Source of the DNA: Haloarculaceae archaeon
Lineage (GTDB): Archaea > Halobacteriota > Halobacteria > Halobacteriales > Haloarculaceae
DNA length: 9,787 bases
Reading direction: 5' to 3'
Assembly (NCBI GenBank): GCA_018609945.1
Contig: JAHENO010000202.1
Location: 1-9,787 of the forward strand
The first letter of the stretch is position 1. Every line of letters starts with the position of its first letter. The notes below the pieces were generated by a model. That model saw only the letters and a list, made by a program, of their open reading frames with translations. It made no database searches and was not told the DNA's origin. The position numbers were made by a program, and so were the translations under genes. Shown in pieces: positions 1 through 5,896 of the stretch.

Positions 1-1
1 G

Positions 2-1222
2 TACATGCACGAAGTCCTGGGCGCGGCCTACGAACCGTGTCCGCTCCTCGAGCGGACGGTCGACGAGGAGAAACTGGGCAAGAAGACGGGCGAGGGGTTC
101 TACGATTACGACGACGGCGGCGTCGACATTCCGCCGGACGCCGGCCGCGAGGACGTCGAAGCACGATTGCTCGCGATCATGGCCAACGAGGTCGGGAAAC
201 TGCTGGACAGCGAGGTCGCGCCCGTCGAAGACATCGACGAGGCGGTCATGCTCGGCGGCGGGTTCCCCGACGGCCCCGCGAAGCTCGCCGACGACGCCGG
301 ACTCGATTCCCTCGTCGGGACGCTCGAGGCGGCCCACGAGGAGACCGGCGCCGCACGCTACGAGGTCGCCGAGGGACTGCGCGCGGCCGCTGCCGACGGC
401 GGGTTCTACGGCGACGGGGGCGAGGAAACGACCAGTTTCGAGACCCTCCGTGTCGAGACCGACGTGGACCGCGAGTACGTCGGCCGGATCGTCCTCGATC
501 GCCCCCACCAGATGAACACGGTCAGCCTGGAGATGCTCGACGAACTCCCCGAGGCCGTCGCAGAGCTGGAGGCCGACGACGGGGTGCGTGCGATCCTCCT
601 CGAAGGCGAGGGCGACCGCGCGTTCTGTGCCGGCGCGGACGTCCAGTCCTTCGCGGGCAGTGCCTCCCACTTGGAAGGCCGGGACCTCTCCCGGAAGGGC
701 CAGCGGGCCTTCGGCGCCCTGGAGGAGACGCCGCTGCCCGTCGTCGCCGGCATCGACGGCTACACGCTCGGGGGTGGGATGGAACTGGCCGCCTGTGCGG
801 ACATCCGCGTGGCCACCGACCGCTCGGAGATGGGCCAGCCCGAAGTCAACCTCGGCATCATCCCGGGGTGGGGCGGTACCCAGCGGCTGAAACACCACGT
901 CGGTGAGAGTCGCGCCCGCGAGGTCATCCTCACCGGCGAGCGCTACGACGCCGAGACGATGGCCGACTACGGGTTCGTCAACGAAGTCGTCGCGGCCGAG
1001 GAGTTCGAGGAGCGCGTTCTCGACCTGACTGCGGACCTCGCCGCCGGCCCGCCGGTCGCCTACGACGCCATCAAGCGCGCGATGCTCGCCGGCCGCGACG
1101 ACACCGACGCAGGCCTCGAAATCGAGGCCCAGGCGTTCGGCCACCTGCTGGGCACCGACGACATGTTAGAGGGGATTTCGGCCTTTTTCGGCGACCAGGA
1201 AGCCGAATTCGAAGGGAAGTAG
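2..1222 (+). CDS. 3-hydroxyacyl-CoA dehydrogenase / enoyl-CoA hydratase fusion, 3' part
   Basis: Partial gene: the frame is open to the left edge, so the Met at base 5 is probably internal and roughly the first 250 residues (the NAD-binding domain) are missing, since the haloarchaeal fusion proteins I know are about 650 aa. Numbered from the Met at base 5, residues 1-135 match the C-terminal helical domain of 3-hydroxyacyl-CoA dehydrogenase (GKKTGEGFYDYD at 25-36; helical region LLAIMANEVGKLLD at 55-68). Residues 145-405 are a crotonase domain. AFCAGADV (206-213) is the first oxyanion-hole segment and GGGMELAACAD (257-267) plus GQPEVNLGIIPG (277-288) carry both catalytic glutamates, Glu260 and Glu280, equivalent to Glu144/Glu164 of rat crotonase. 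It should hydrate 2-enoyl-CoA and oxidise the 3-hydroxyacyl-CoA in the cytoplasm. It ends with TAG about 70 nt before tRNA-Glu. Physiological chain-length preference cannot be told. Confidence 0.93.
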   Translation, partial: YMHEVLGAAYEPCPLLERTVDEEKLGKKTGEGFYDYDDGGVDIPPDAGREDVEARLLAIMANEVGKLLDSEVAPVEDIDEAVMLGGGFPDGPAKLADDAGLDSLVGTLEAAHEETGAARYEVAEGLRAAAADGGFYGDGGEETTSFETLRVETDVDREYVGRIVLDRPHQMNTVSLEMLDELPEAVAELEADDGVRAILLEGEGDRAFCAGADVQSFAGSASHLEGRDLSRKGQRAFGALEETPLPVVAGIDGYTLGGGMELAACADIRVATDRSEMGQPEVNLGIIPGWGGTQRLKHHVGESRAREVILTGERYDAETMADYGFVNEVVAAEEFEERVLDLTADLAAGPPVAYDAIKRAMLAGRDDTDAGLEIEAQAFGHLLGTDDMLEGISAFFGDQEAEFEGK

Positions 1223-1254
1223 GGAGTAACAGCCCCTCACAATCGACCGAGGAA

Positions 1255-1270
1255 AGACAGGCTTTATTAG
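1255..1270 (+). promoter_or_regulatory. tRNA-Glu promoter (BRE + TATA box)
   Basis: A purine-rich BRE-like stretch, then CTTTATTA at 1262-1269, centred about 29 nt before the tRNA 5' end at 1295. This is the usual archaeal spacing for a stable-RNA promoter. It lies in the 72-nt gap after the crotonase gene. Confidence 0.65.
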
Positions 1271-1334
1271 CGGCAGGCGCTCAGTCCGAGACGCGCTCGG
1301 TTGGTGTAGTCCGGCCAATCATATCGGCCTTTCG

Positions 1335-1364
1335 ACAATTTTGGTCGAGGCCAGATTGGAAGAT
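1335..1364 (+). other. Intron of tRNA-Glu, canonical 37/38 position, bulge-helix-bulge splice sites
   Basis: Removing these 30 nt restores a normal 7-nt anticodon loop. The junctions fold as a canonical hBHBh' motif: anticodon stem, 3-nt 5' bulge CGA (1333-1335, cut after 1334), 3-nt 3' bulge ATA (1363-1365, cut after 1364), a central 4-bp helix CTTT (1329-1332) with GAAG (1359-1362, one G-U pair), and an inner helix CAAT (1336-1339) with ATTG (1355-1358). This is the substrate geometry of the archaeal tRNA splicing endonuclease EndA. Splicing is inferred from the fold and not observed. Confidence 0.85.
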
Positions 1365-1377
1365 AGCCGATGACCGG

Positions 1378-1399
1378 GGTTCAAATCCCCGACCGAGCA
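1378..1399 (+). repeat. Direct repeat copy A: 3' end of tRNA-Glu (T arm + acceptor strand), attachment-site candidate
   Basis: The 22 nt from the GG before TTCAAAT to the discriminator A are identical to 1491-1512, 113 nt downstream. tRNA 3' ends duplicated in direct orientation are the usual footprint of tyrosine-integrase elements. The similarity continues past the tRNA: both copies are followed by a hairpin and then by an ATGCG...GGAG..GGG-type tail (from 1429 and from 1545). Confidence 0.75.
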
Positions 1400-1400
1400 T

Positions 1401-1429
1401 TTTGCTGCGAACCGATCGTGAGCAGCAAA
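1401..1429 (+). repeat. Hairpin H1 after tRNA-Glu
   Basis: Perfect 8-bp inverted repeat TTTGCTGC (1401-1408) and GCAGCAAA (1422-1429) with a 13-nt loop, GAACCGATCGTGA. It directly abuts the tRNA 3' end, so it may act in termination or 3' processing, or as an integrase recognition arm; the sequence does not decide. Its loop resembles those of hairpins at 1455-1486 and 1515-1543. Confidence 0.6.
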
Positions 1430-1454
1430 TGCGAGCGGAGGGGTTTGAAGTAGA

Positions 1455-1486
1455 CCAGAAAGGCGCAGCGAAGCGAGCATTTCTGG
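1455..1486 (+). repeat. Hairpin H2 between the two tRNA-end copies
   Basis: Perfect 7-bp inverted repeat CCAGAAA (1455-1461) and TTTCTGG (1480-1486) with an 18-nt loop rich in AGCGAAGCGAGC-type sequence. It lies 4 nt before the second tRNA-end copy. Confidence 0.6.
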
Positions 1487-1490
1487 GCGT

Positions 1491-1512
1491 GGTTCAAATC
1501 CCCGACCGAGCA
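1491..1512 (+). repeat. Direct repeat copy B: displaced 22-nt tRNA-Glu 3' end
   Basis: Identical to 1378-1399 over 22 nt, covering the T loop, the 3' strand of the T stem, the 3' acceptor strand and the discriminator base. The preceding bases (GCGT) do not continue the tRNA, so this is an isolated 3' fragment and not a second gene. Only 91 nt separate the copies, too little for a functional element, so it reads as a scar or an internal duplication of an attachment region. Confidence 0.75.
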
Positions 1513-1514
1513 CT

Positions 1515-1543
1515 CTTCTGAGCGAACGCAGTGCGCGAAGAAG
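1515..1543 (+). repeat. Hairpin H3 after the displaced tRNA end
   Basis: Inverted repeat CTTCT (1515-1519) and AGAAG (1539-1543), extendable by one T-G pair, with a 19-nt loop GAGCGAACGCAGTGCGCGA. It holds the same place relative to copy B as H1 does relative to copy A. Confidence 0.5.
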
Positions 1544-1562
1544 GATGCGCAGGGAGTGGGAT

Positions 1563-1578
1563 TGGGAAACGTTTACAT
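1563..1578 (+). promoter_or_regulatory. purD promoter
   Basis: The motif GGGAAACGTTTACA has a TATA-like GTTTACA (1571-1577) centred about 28 nt before the purD ATG at 1602. No Shine-Dalgarno is seen, which fits a leaderless purD transcript. The box is 3' of the tRNA-end repeats. Confidence 0.5.
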
Positions 1579-1601
1579 CGGCCCCTGCCGGCCATCCCGG
1601 T

Positions 1602-2894
1602 ATGAGCGAGACCGTACTGCTGGTCGGGGGTGGCGGGCGCGAACACGCCATCGCCCGCGCGCTCGCGAACTCGGCGGCGGACCTGTACGCCTGTGCCGGC
1701 AACCGAAACCCGGGCATCGCCCGCCTCGCTGAGGGGGTCGAGACGCTCGACACCACGAACCCCGTCGCAGTCCGGTCGTACGCACAGGAGGTGGGGGCGA
1801 CCCTGGCGGTCATCGGTCCGGAAGCACCTCTCCAGGCGGGTGTCGCGGACGCACTCGACGAGGCCGGGGTCTACGCCTTCGGCCCCCAGCAGGCCGAGGC
1901 GCGCATCGAGACCGACAAGGGATTCCAGCGGCGGTTCATGGCGGAACACTCGATTCCGGGCTGTCCGGACTTCGAGGAGTTCCGCGACGCCGAGGCGGCC
2001 TGCGAGTACATCGACGCCTACGACGGCGACCTGGCAGTGAAACCGGCCGGCCTGACCGGGGGCAAGGGCGTCCGCGTCATCGGTGACCAGGTGACTGCCG
2101 AGGAAGCGAAGGCGTACATCCGCGAGTCCGACTACGACCGGATCGTGCTGGAGGAGCGCCTCGTCGGCGAGGAGTTTACCGTCCAGGCGTTCGTGGCCGA
2201 CGGCGACGTGCGGGTGACGCCGGCCGTCCAGGACCACAAGCGCGCCTACGAGGGCGACGAGGGCCCCAACACCGGCGGCATGGGCTCGTACAGCGACGCC
2301 GCCCTGGCGTTGCCGTTCATGGACGAGTCCGACTACACCGACGCTGTCGACATCATCCAGGAAACCGTCCACGCGCTGGACGGGTACAAGGGCGTCCTCT
2401 ACGGGCAGTTCATGCTGACCGCCGGCGGCGTGACGGTCGTCGAGTTCAACGCCCGTTTCGGCGACCCCGAGGCGATGAACACCCTGCCCGTGCTCACGAC
2501 AGATTTCCTGGACGTGCTCGTGGCTGCACGCGACGGCGAGCCGCTCCCGAGGCTCCGTTTCGAGCGGCAGGCGACCGTCTGCAAGTACGCCGTCCCCGAG
2601 GGCTACCCGACCGACCCGGAATCCGGGGCCAGGGTTGCCATCGACGAGGAGTCGGCCGGCGAGGCGCTCCTCTACTACGCCAGCGTCGACGAACGCGAAG
2701 ACGGCGTCTACACCACCACCTCGCGGTCGTTCGCGGTGGTGGGCGTCGGCGACTCCATCACGGAAGCTGAATCCATCGCCGAGAAGGCGCTTTCGGCCGC
2801 GGGCGAGGAGGGCCTGCGGATGCGCCACGACATCGGCAAACCCGATTTGGTCCAGCGACGGGTCGACCACGTGGCCGAGTTACGGGGCGAGTAG
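1602..2894 (+). CDS. purD: Phosphoribosylamine--glycine ligase (GAR synthetase)
   Basis: 430 aa, the usual length for PurD. The enzyme joins glycine to 5-phosphoribosylamine using ATP, the second step of de novo purine synthesis, in the cytoplasm. The N-terminal domain starts with VLLVGGGGREHAIA (5-18) and has GPEAPL (72-77). The ATP-grasp core shows KPAGLTGGKG (147-156), EEFTVQAF (190-197), HKRAYEGDEGPNTGGMG (212-228) and EFNARFGDPEAMNTLP (281-296), which supplies the metal and ATP ligands. The C-terminal domain follows from about 325. The in-frame ATG at 1545 was not chosen: the extra 19 residues have no counterpart in PurD, and the TATA-like box at 1571-1577 would lie inside the gene. The glycosyltransferase gene follows after 44 nt with no visible promoter. 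Confidence 0.97.
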   Translation: MSETVLLVGGGGREHAIARALANSAADLYACAGNRNPGIARLAEGVETLDTTNPVAVRSYAQEVGATLAVIGPEAPLQAGVADALDEAGVYAFGPQQAEARIETDKGFQRRFMAEHSIPGCPDFEEFRDAEAACEYIDAYDGDLAVKPAGLTGGKGVRVIGDQVTAEEAKAYIRESDYDRIVLEERLVGEEFTVQAFVADGDVRVTPAVQDHKRAYEGDEGPNTGGMGSYSDAALALPFMDESDYTDAVDIIQETVHALDGYKGVLYGQFMLTAGGVTVVEFNARFGDPEAMNTLPVLTTDFLDVLVAARDGEPLPRLRFERQATVCKYAVPEGYPTDPESGARVAIDEESAGEALLYYASVDEREDGVYTTTSRSFAVVGVGDSITEAESIAEKALSAAGEEGLRMRHDIGKPDLVQRRVDHVAELRGE

Positions 2895-2938
2895 CCCGTG
2901 ACCGTGGCTGCCGGACCACCCAGGCCGCCGGCACGAGT

Positions 2939-3952
2939 ATGAAGGTCAGCCACTACTTCGAGTGGGAGCAGTACATCACCGGCGGGCAGGCCCAGTCGGT
3001 GCGGAATCAGCGGAAGATGCTCGACCGCCACGGCGTCGAGTACACGACCGACCCCACGCTGGACGCCGACCTGCTCCATCTCAACAACATGGGCCCGCGG
3101 TCGGTCTACTGCGCCAGGCGCGCCCGCCAGGCAGGTGTACCGGTCGTGGCCCACACCCACCAGACTGCGGAGGACTTCCGGGAGAGTTTCGCGCTCTCGA
3201 ACCTGCTCGCGCGACCGATGAAACCCTACCTCTCCTACGCCTACTCCCTGCCCGACCACCTGATATGCCCCTCCGAGCACACCGCGGCGGTGCTCGACGA
3301 CTACTGCGACACGCCGCGGACGGTCATCTCGAACGGCTTCGATCCGGAGAAACTGGCCGGCTACGAGTCGCTGCGCGAGGGGTACCTCAACCGCTACGAC
3401 CTCGATCCGCCGGTCGTGTTCATGATCGGGCACGTCATCGAGCGCAAGGGGCTGTCGACGTTCGTCGAGACCGCCCGCCGGCTGCCGGAGCTGGATTTCG
3501 CCTGGTTCGGGTACCTCAACCCCGGCGGGGGGACCCTCGACCGTGTCTTGCGGAGTCGAGGGACGACGAAACAGGTCCGGAACGCGCCCGAGAACTGTAC
3601 GTTCACCGGCTACATCGAGGACGTCCGTGGTGGGTTCGCGGCCGGCGACGTGTTCTTCTTCCCGACGAAAAACGAAAACGAGGGGATGGCGCTGCTGGAG
3701 GCGATGGCCTGTGGCAAACCGCCGGTCGTCCGTGACATTCCGACGTTTGCGTGGCTCGAAGACGGGACGAACTGTCTCAAAGCGAGGGACACGTCGGGAT
3801 TCGTCGAGGCGATCAAGCGCGTGACCGCGGACGGCGACATGCACGAGCGACTCGGGGCCGGGGCCGCCGACGCCAGCGACGACTACACGCTCGCGGCCGT
3901 CAGCGACGACCTCGTGGGCCTGTACCGGTCGGTGCTGGACCGGCACATATAG
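2939..3952 (+). CDS. GT4-family glycosyltransferase (GT-B fold)
   Basis: 337 aa, with no signal peptide or membrane helix. Residues 1-130 form the acceptor-side Rossmann domain, with a Gly-rich GGQAQS near the N-terminus (15-20) and VVAHTHQTAEDFRESF (69-84). In my recollection the latter resembles diacylglycerol glucosyltransferases and related GT4 enzymes. Residues about 158-330 are the nucleotide-sugar domain: GHVIERKGL (164-172), then FFPTKNENEGMALLEAMACG (240-259) with the E-x7-E pair Glu246/Glu254 that contacts the donor, followed by KPPVV. It should transfer a sugar from a nucleotide donor, retaining configuration. The acceptor may be a glycolipid headgroup, but glycan or protein N-glycan is equally possible. 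It lies between purD and rnp4 (gaps of 44 and 25 nt), so it is probably co-transcribed, which suggests a housekeeping role outside a sugar-gene cluster. Confidence 0.85.
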   Translation: MKVSHYFEWEQYITGGQAQSVRNQRKMLDRHGVEYTTDPTLDADLLHLNNMGPRSVYCARRARQAGVPVVAHTHQTAEDFRESFALSNLLARPMKPYLSYAYSLPDHLICPSEHTAAVLDDYCDTPRTVISNGFDPEKLAGYESLREGYLNRYDLDPPVVFMIGHVIERKGLSTFVETARRLPELDFAWFGYLNPGGGTLDRVLRSRGTTKQVRNAPENCTFTGYIEDVRGGFAAGDVFFFPTKNENEGMALLEAMACGKPPVVRDIPTFAWLEDGTNCLKARDTSGFVEAIKRVTADGDMHERLGAGAADASDDYTLAAVSDDLVGLYRSVLDRHI

Positions 3953-3977
3953 GTTCCGGACGGACAGACTGGACTGC

Positions 3978-4253
3978 GTGACCGTCGCCGAGGAGCGCGT
4001 CCAGCGGCTGCACGAACTGGCACGCGAGGCTGCCGCGGCGTGCCACGACGAGCGTGCGAAGCGGTACGTCCGCCGCGCCCGGCGGGTCGCGGAACGGCAC
4101 CGACTGAGCCTGCCCCGGGAGTTCGAGCGGTTCACCTGCGACCGGTGTGACGCCGCCCTCCGGCCGGGGAAGAACGCCCGCGTCCGTCTGCAGGACGGCC
4201 ACGTCGTCGTGACCTGTGACTGTGGCAACCAGGCGCGCTATCCGTACGACTAG
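3978..4253 (+). CDS. rnp4: Ribonuclease P protein component 4 (Rpp21/Rpr2 family)
   Basis: 91 aa starting at GTG (3978), 25 nt after the glycosyltransferase stop. Rnp4 pairs with Rnp1 (Rpp29) on the specificity domain of RNase P RNA and helps process tRNA 5' ends. Residues 5-45 form the N-terminal helical region (RVQRLHELAREAAAACHDERAKRYVRRARRVAERHRLSLP), and residues 50-90 the zinc ribbon with FTCDRCDAAL (Cys54, Cys57) and VVVTCDCGNQARYPY (Cys80, Cys82). The second pair is spaced C-x-C here, whereas many archaeal Rpp21 proteins have C-x2-C. No upstream in-frame ATG improves the model. The YhbY RNA-binding gene follows after 82 nt, behind its own promoter. Confidence 0.93.
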   Translation: MTVAEERVQRLHELAREAAAACHDERAKRYVRRARRVAERHRLSLPREFERFTCDRCDAALRPGKNARVRLQDGHVVVTCDCGNQARYPYD

Positions 4254-4292
4254 CCCGGTGGATTGCAGTGGCTCGTCAGCGGCTGACTGTGA

Positions 4293-4310
4293 CCAAAACA
4301 TAGTTTTAAC
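4293..4310 (+). promoter_or_regulatory. Promoter of the YhbY-MscS pair
   Basis: CCAAAACATAGTTTTAAC contains an A-rich BRE-like part and TTTTAA at 4304-4309, centred about 29 nt before ATG 4336. This is the clearest TATA box in the window. It indicates a leaderless start separate from the purD-rnp4 unit. Confidence 0.65.
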
Positions 4311-4335
4311 GGGCTCCGGACAGAAACCGTGTGCG

Positions 4336-4584
4336 ATGAGTGAAACATCTCGGTCGGGGCGGATCCACGACCTGGACGCGACCCTCCGGGTCGGCAAAGG
4401 AGGCATCGAGGCGGTGACAGGCGAACTCGACAGTCAACTCGACGACCGCGAGTTCGTGAAGGTGAAGTTCCTGCGGTCGGCGCGTGGTGGCACCGACACG
4501 GAGACACTCGCGGCCGACCTCGCGGACGCGGTCGGCGCGACGGTGGTCGAGACACGCGGGCACACGGCGGTGTTCGAGCGATGA
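4336..4584 (+). CDS. YhbY/CRM-domain RNA-binding protein
   Basis: 82 aa, a single CRM domain. The family (E. coli YhbY, plant CRM proteins) binds structured RNA and associates with pre-50S ribosomal particles. Visible marks are the N-terminal helix HDLDATLRVGKGG (11-23) with the GxxG-type loop GKGG (20-23), EFVKVKFLR in the middle, and LADAVGATVVETRGHTAVFER at the C-terminus, all in the family order. Start: ATG 4336 was chosen over the in-frame ATG at 4216 because the extra 40 residues are unlike the family, overlap rnp4 and cross the TATA box at 4304. Its last bases overlap the MscS start (ATGA at 4581-4584), so the two are translationally coupled. Position after rnp4 places two RNA-processing genes side by side. 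Confidence 0.9.
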   Translation: MSETSRSGRIHDLDATLRVGKGGIEAVTGELDSQLDDREFVKVKFLRSARGGTDTETLAADLADAVGATVVETRGHTAVFER

Positions 4585-5489
4585 GCGGGGCCGTACTGCC
4601 GGTCGTCGGACAGGCCGGGGGCCCGGTCGCGGATCTGTTGCGTGGTGCGGGCATTCCCTTCGCCGCAGCCATCGGGTCGGCGGTCACGTTCGTAGTTGTC
4701 TTCGTCGTCGTCTACGTCGTCGGGAAAGCAGTGCTCGGGTCGGTCGTCGACCGCGTGATGGAACAGCGTGGGATGGACGCCCATGCACGAAAACCACTGA
4801 AGAAGATCACGAGCATCATCGTCGTCTTCGCCGCGATCGCCGTCGCCTTCGGCGCCGCGGGCTTCGGGAGTTTCCTCACGGCGCTGGCGACGATCGGTGC
4901 CGCGGCGACGCTGGCAATCGGGTTCGCCATGCAGGACATCATCAAGAACTTTGTTTCCGGTGTCTTCATCTTCACCGACAAACCGTTCCGCATCGACGAC
5001 TGGATCGAGTGGGACGGCAACTCCGGCGTCGTCGAGGACATCAGCCTCCGTGTGACCCGCGTGCGCACCTTCGACAACGAACTGCTCACGGTGCCCAACT
5101 CGGATCTGACCGAGAACGTCGTCAAGAACCCCGTCGCGAAGGGCCAGCTCCGCCTGAAGTTCGTCTTCGGCATCGGCTACGACGACGACATCGACAAGGC
5201 AACCGAGATCATCATGGAGGAAGCCGAGAACCACGAGGGGATCATGGACGACCCCGGCCCGTCGGTCCGGCTGATCGAACTGGGCGACTCCTCGGTCGGC
5301 CTCCAGTCGCGCATCTGGATCGACGACCCCAGCCGCGCCGACTTCGTCAAGACCCGCGGCGAGTACGTGCAGGCAGTCAAACAGCGCTTCGACGAGGAGG
5401 ACATCAACATCCCCTACCCGAACCGCACCATCGGGGGCGGCCTCGAACTCGAAAACGTCGAGGGCGTCGTCGAACCCGCAGACGACTAG
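4581..5489 (+). CDS. mscS: Small-conductance mechanosensitive channel (MscS family)
   Basis: 302 aa, close to the E. coli MscS core length (286). The channel opens under membrane tension and releases solutes on hypo-osmotic downshock. TM1 is about 27-52 (FVVVFVVVYVVGKAVL), TM2 about 76-95 (ITSIIVVFAAIAVAFGAAGF), and TM3 with the pore helix about 98-130 (LATIGAAATLAIGFAMQDIIKNFVSG). The beta domain signature is PFRIDDWIEW (135-144), then GVVEDISLRVTRVRTFDNELLTVPNSDL (149-176), the classic MscS segment. The C-terminal alpha/beta domain ends at IPYPNRTI. The start overlaps the YhbY stop by 4 nt, so expression depends on the promoter at 4293-4310. The convergent neighbour is 42 nt away. Confidence 0.95.
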   Translation: MSGAVLPVVGQAGGPVADLLRGAGIPFAAAIGSAVTFVVVFVVVYVVGKAVLGSVVDRVMEQRGMDAHARKPLKKITSIIVVFAAIAVAFGAAGFGSFLTALATIGAAATLAIGFAMQDIIKNFVSGVFIFTDKPFRIDDWIEWDGNSGVVEDISLRVTRVRTFDNELLTVPNSDLTENVVKNPVAKGQLRLKFVFGIGYDDDIDKATEIIMEEAENHEGIMDDPGPSVRLIELGDSSVGLQSRIWIDDPSRADFVKTRGEYVQAVKQRFDEEDINIPYPNRTIGGGLELENVEGVVEPADD

Positions 5490-5531
5490 GGAACCCGGTC
5501 ACCGTGGCCGGCGACTCATCAGACACTGGGG

Positions 5532-5816
5532 CTACCATGGCCCCTCGTCCGAGGTGTCCCCGTTAACCTCGCGCGTCACGCGGCGCAGGTCTGCCGGCCC
5601 CTTGCCGAGCCCCAGCCACTTCGAGAGAGCGGACGCGACGACCAGCATGTACACGGGAAAGAGCACGACCACCACGAAGACGGCGGCGTAACTCGCCAGA
5701 GCGCCGATCCAGTAGAGGCCGCCGACCACCGCGAGTCCGCCGGCAGCGGCGGTCCAGACGCCGGTCCTGAACGCTCGCCGCGCCGCCGGGCCAGGGGATT
5801 TCTTCGGGGTGGCCAT
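5532..5816 (-). CDS. Small two-helix membrane protein, unknown function
   Basis: 94 aa, not recognised. A basic N-terminus (residues 1-17: MATPKKSPGPAARRAFR) precedes two hydrophobic segments at about 18-38 (GVWTAAAGGLAVVGGLYWIGA) and 42-64 (SYAAVFVVVVLFPVYMLVVASAL), then a mixed-charge tail ending DTSDEGPW. The layout predicts a two-span membrane protein; positive-inside reasoning would put the N-terminus in the cytoplasm. It is convergent with mscS and divergent from the MFS transporter, with 80 nt between the divergent starts. Synonymous composition is strongly GC-rich, like real neighbours. It is probably a conserved haloarchaeal orphan; no function is inferred. Confidence 0.7.
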   Translation of the reverse strand: MATPKKSPGPAARRAFRTGVWTAAAGGLAVVGGLYWIGALASYAAVFVVVVLFPVYMLVVASALSKWLGLGKGPADLRRVTREVNGDTSDEGPW

Positions 5817-5841
5817 CCTGTTGTGTGCCTACGTGTCCCAC

Positions 5842-5853
5842 ACAGATATCAGT
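5842..5853 (-). promoter_or_regulatory. Possible promoter of the small membrane protein
   Basis: On the minus strand, GACTGATATCTG sits about 30 nt before the ATG at 5816 and contains the A/T-rich core TGATATC. It is a weak match, supported mainly by position. Confidence 0.3.
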
Positions 5854-5861
5854 CTCGTTGT

Positions 5862-5873
5862 ACACGTTTATAC
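5862..5873 (+). promoter_or_regulatory. MFS transporter promoter
   Basis: ACACGTTTATAC has TTTATA at 5867-5872, about 27 nt before ATG 5897. This implies a leaderless transcript and rules against the in-frame ATG at 5825, which lies upstream of the box. Confidence 0.6.
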
Positions 5874-5896
5874 GGGCGGCACTCTCGTGTGTGAGT

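Larger units (their letters stand above)
1295..1399 (+). tRNA. tRNA-Glu (UUC) with a 30-nt BHB intron
   Basis: Mature length is 75 nt. The acceptor stem is GCTCGGT (1295-1301) with ACCGAGC (1392-1398) and discriminator A1399. The 3-bp D stem is 1304-1306/1320-1322 and the anticodon stem TCGGC (1324-1328) with GCCGA (1366-1370). Loop bases CTTTCG (1329-1334) hold anticodon TTC at 1331-1333, and A1365 is position 38. The variable loop is TGAC (1371-1374) and the T arm CGGGG-TTCAAAT-CCCCG spans 1375-1391. The cloverleaf closes only if 1335-1364 is removed as an intron. CCA is not encoded. The TATA box lies about 29 nt upstream and a T run begins at 1400. The 3' end is duplicated at 1491-1512. 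Confidence 0.9.

Noticed and set aside
1491..1512. A second tRNA gene downstream of tRNA-Glu
   Set aside because: Only the T-loop-to-acceptor end is present; the 5' acceptor strand, D arm and anticodon arm are absent.
1545..1601. Upstream in-frame ATG for purD
   Set aside because: It would put the TATA-like box at 1571-1577 inside the gene and add 19 residues not seen in PurD; ATG 1602 gives the normal VLLVGGGGREH start.
1494..2870. 458-codon minus-strand frame opposite purD
   Set aside because: GC-rich third positions keep antisense frames open in haloarchaea; purD on the plus strand has all its motifs. The frame also runs into the tRNA-end repeat.
2708..4228. 506-codon minus-strand frame across the end of purD, the glycosyltransferase and rnp4
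   Set aside because: It spans three convincing plus-strand genes and their gaps, is Arg/Val-rich, and has no motif.
5825..5896. Upstream in-frame ATG for the MFS gene
   Set aside because: The TATA box at 5867-5872 would lie within the coding sequence, and the added residues are not membrane-like or conserved-looking.
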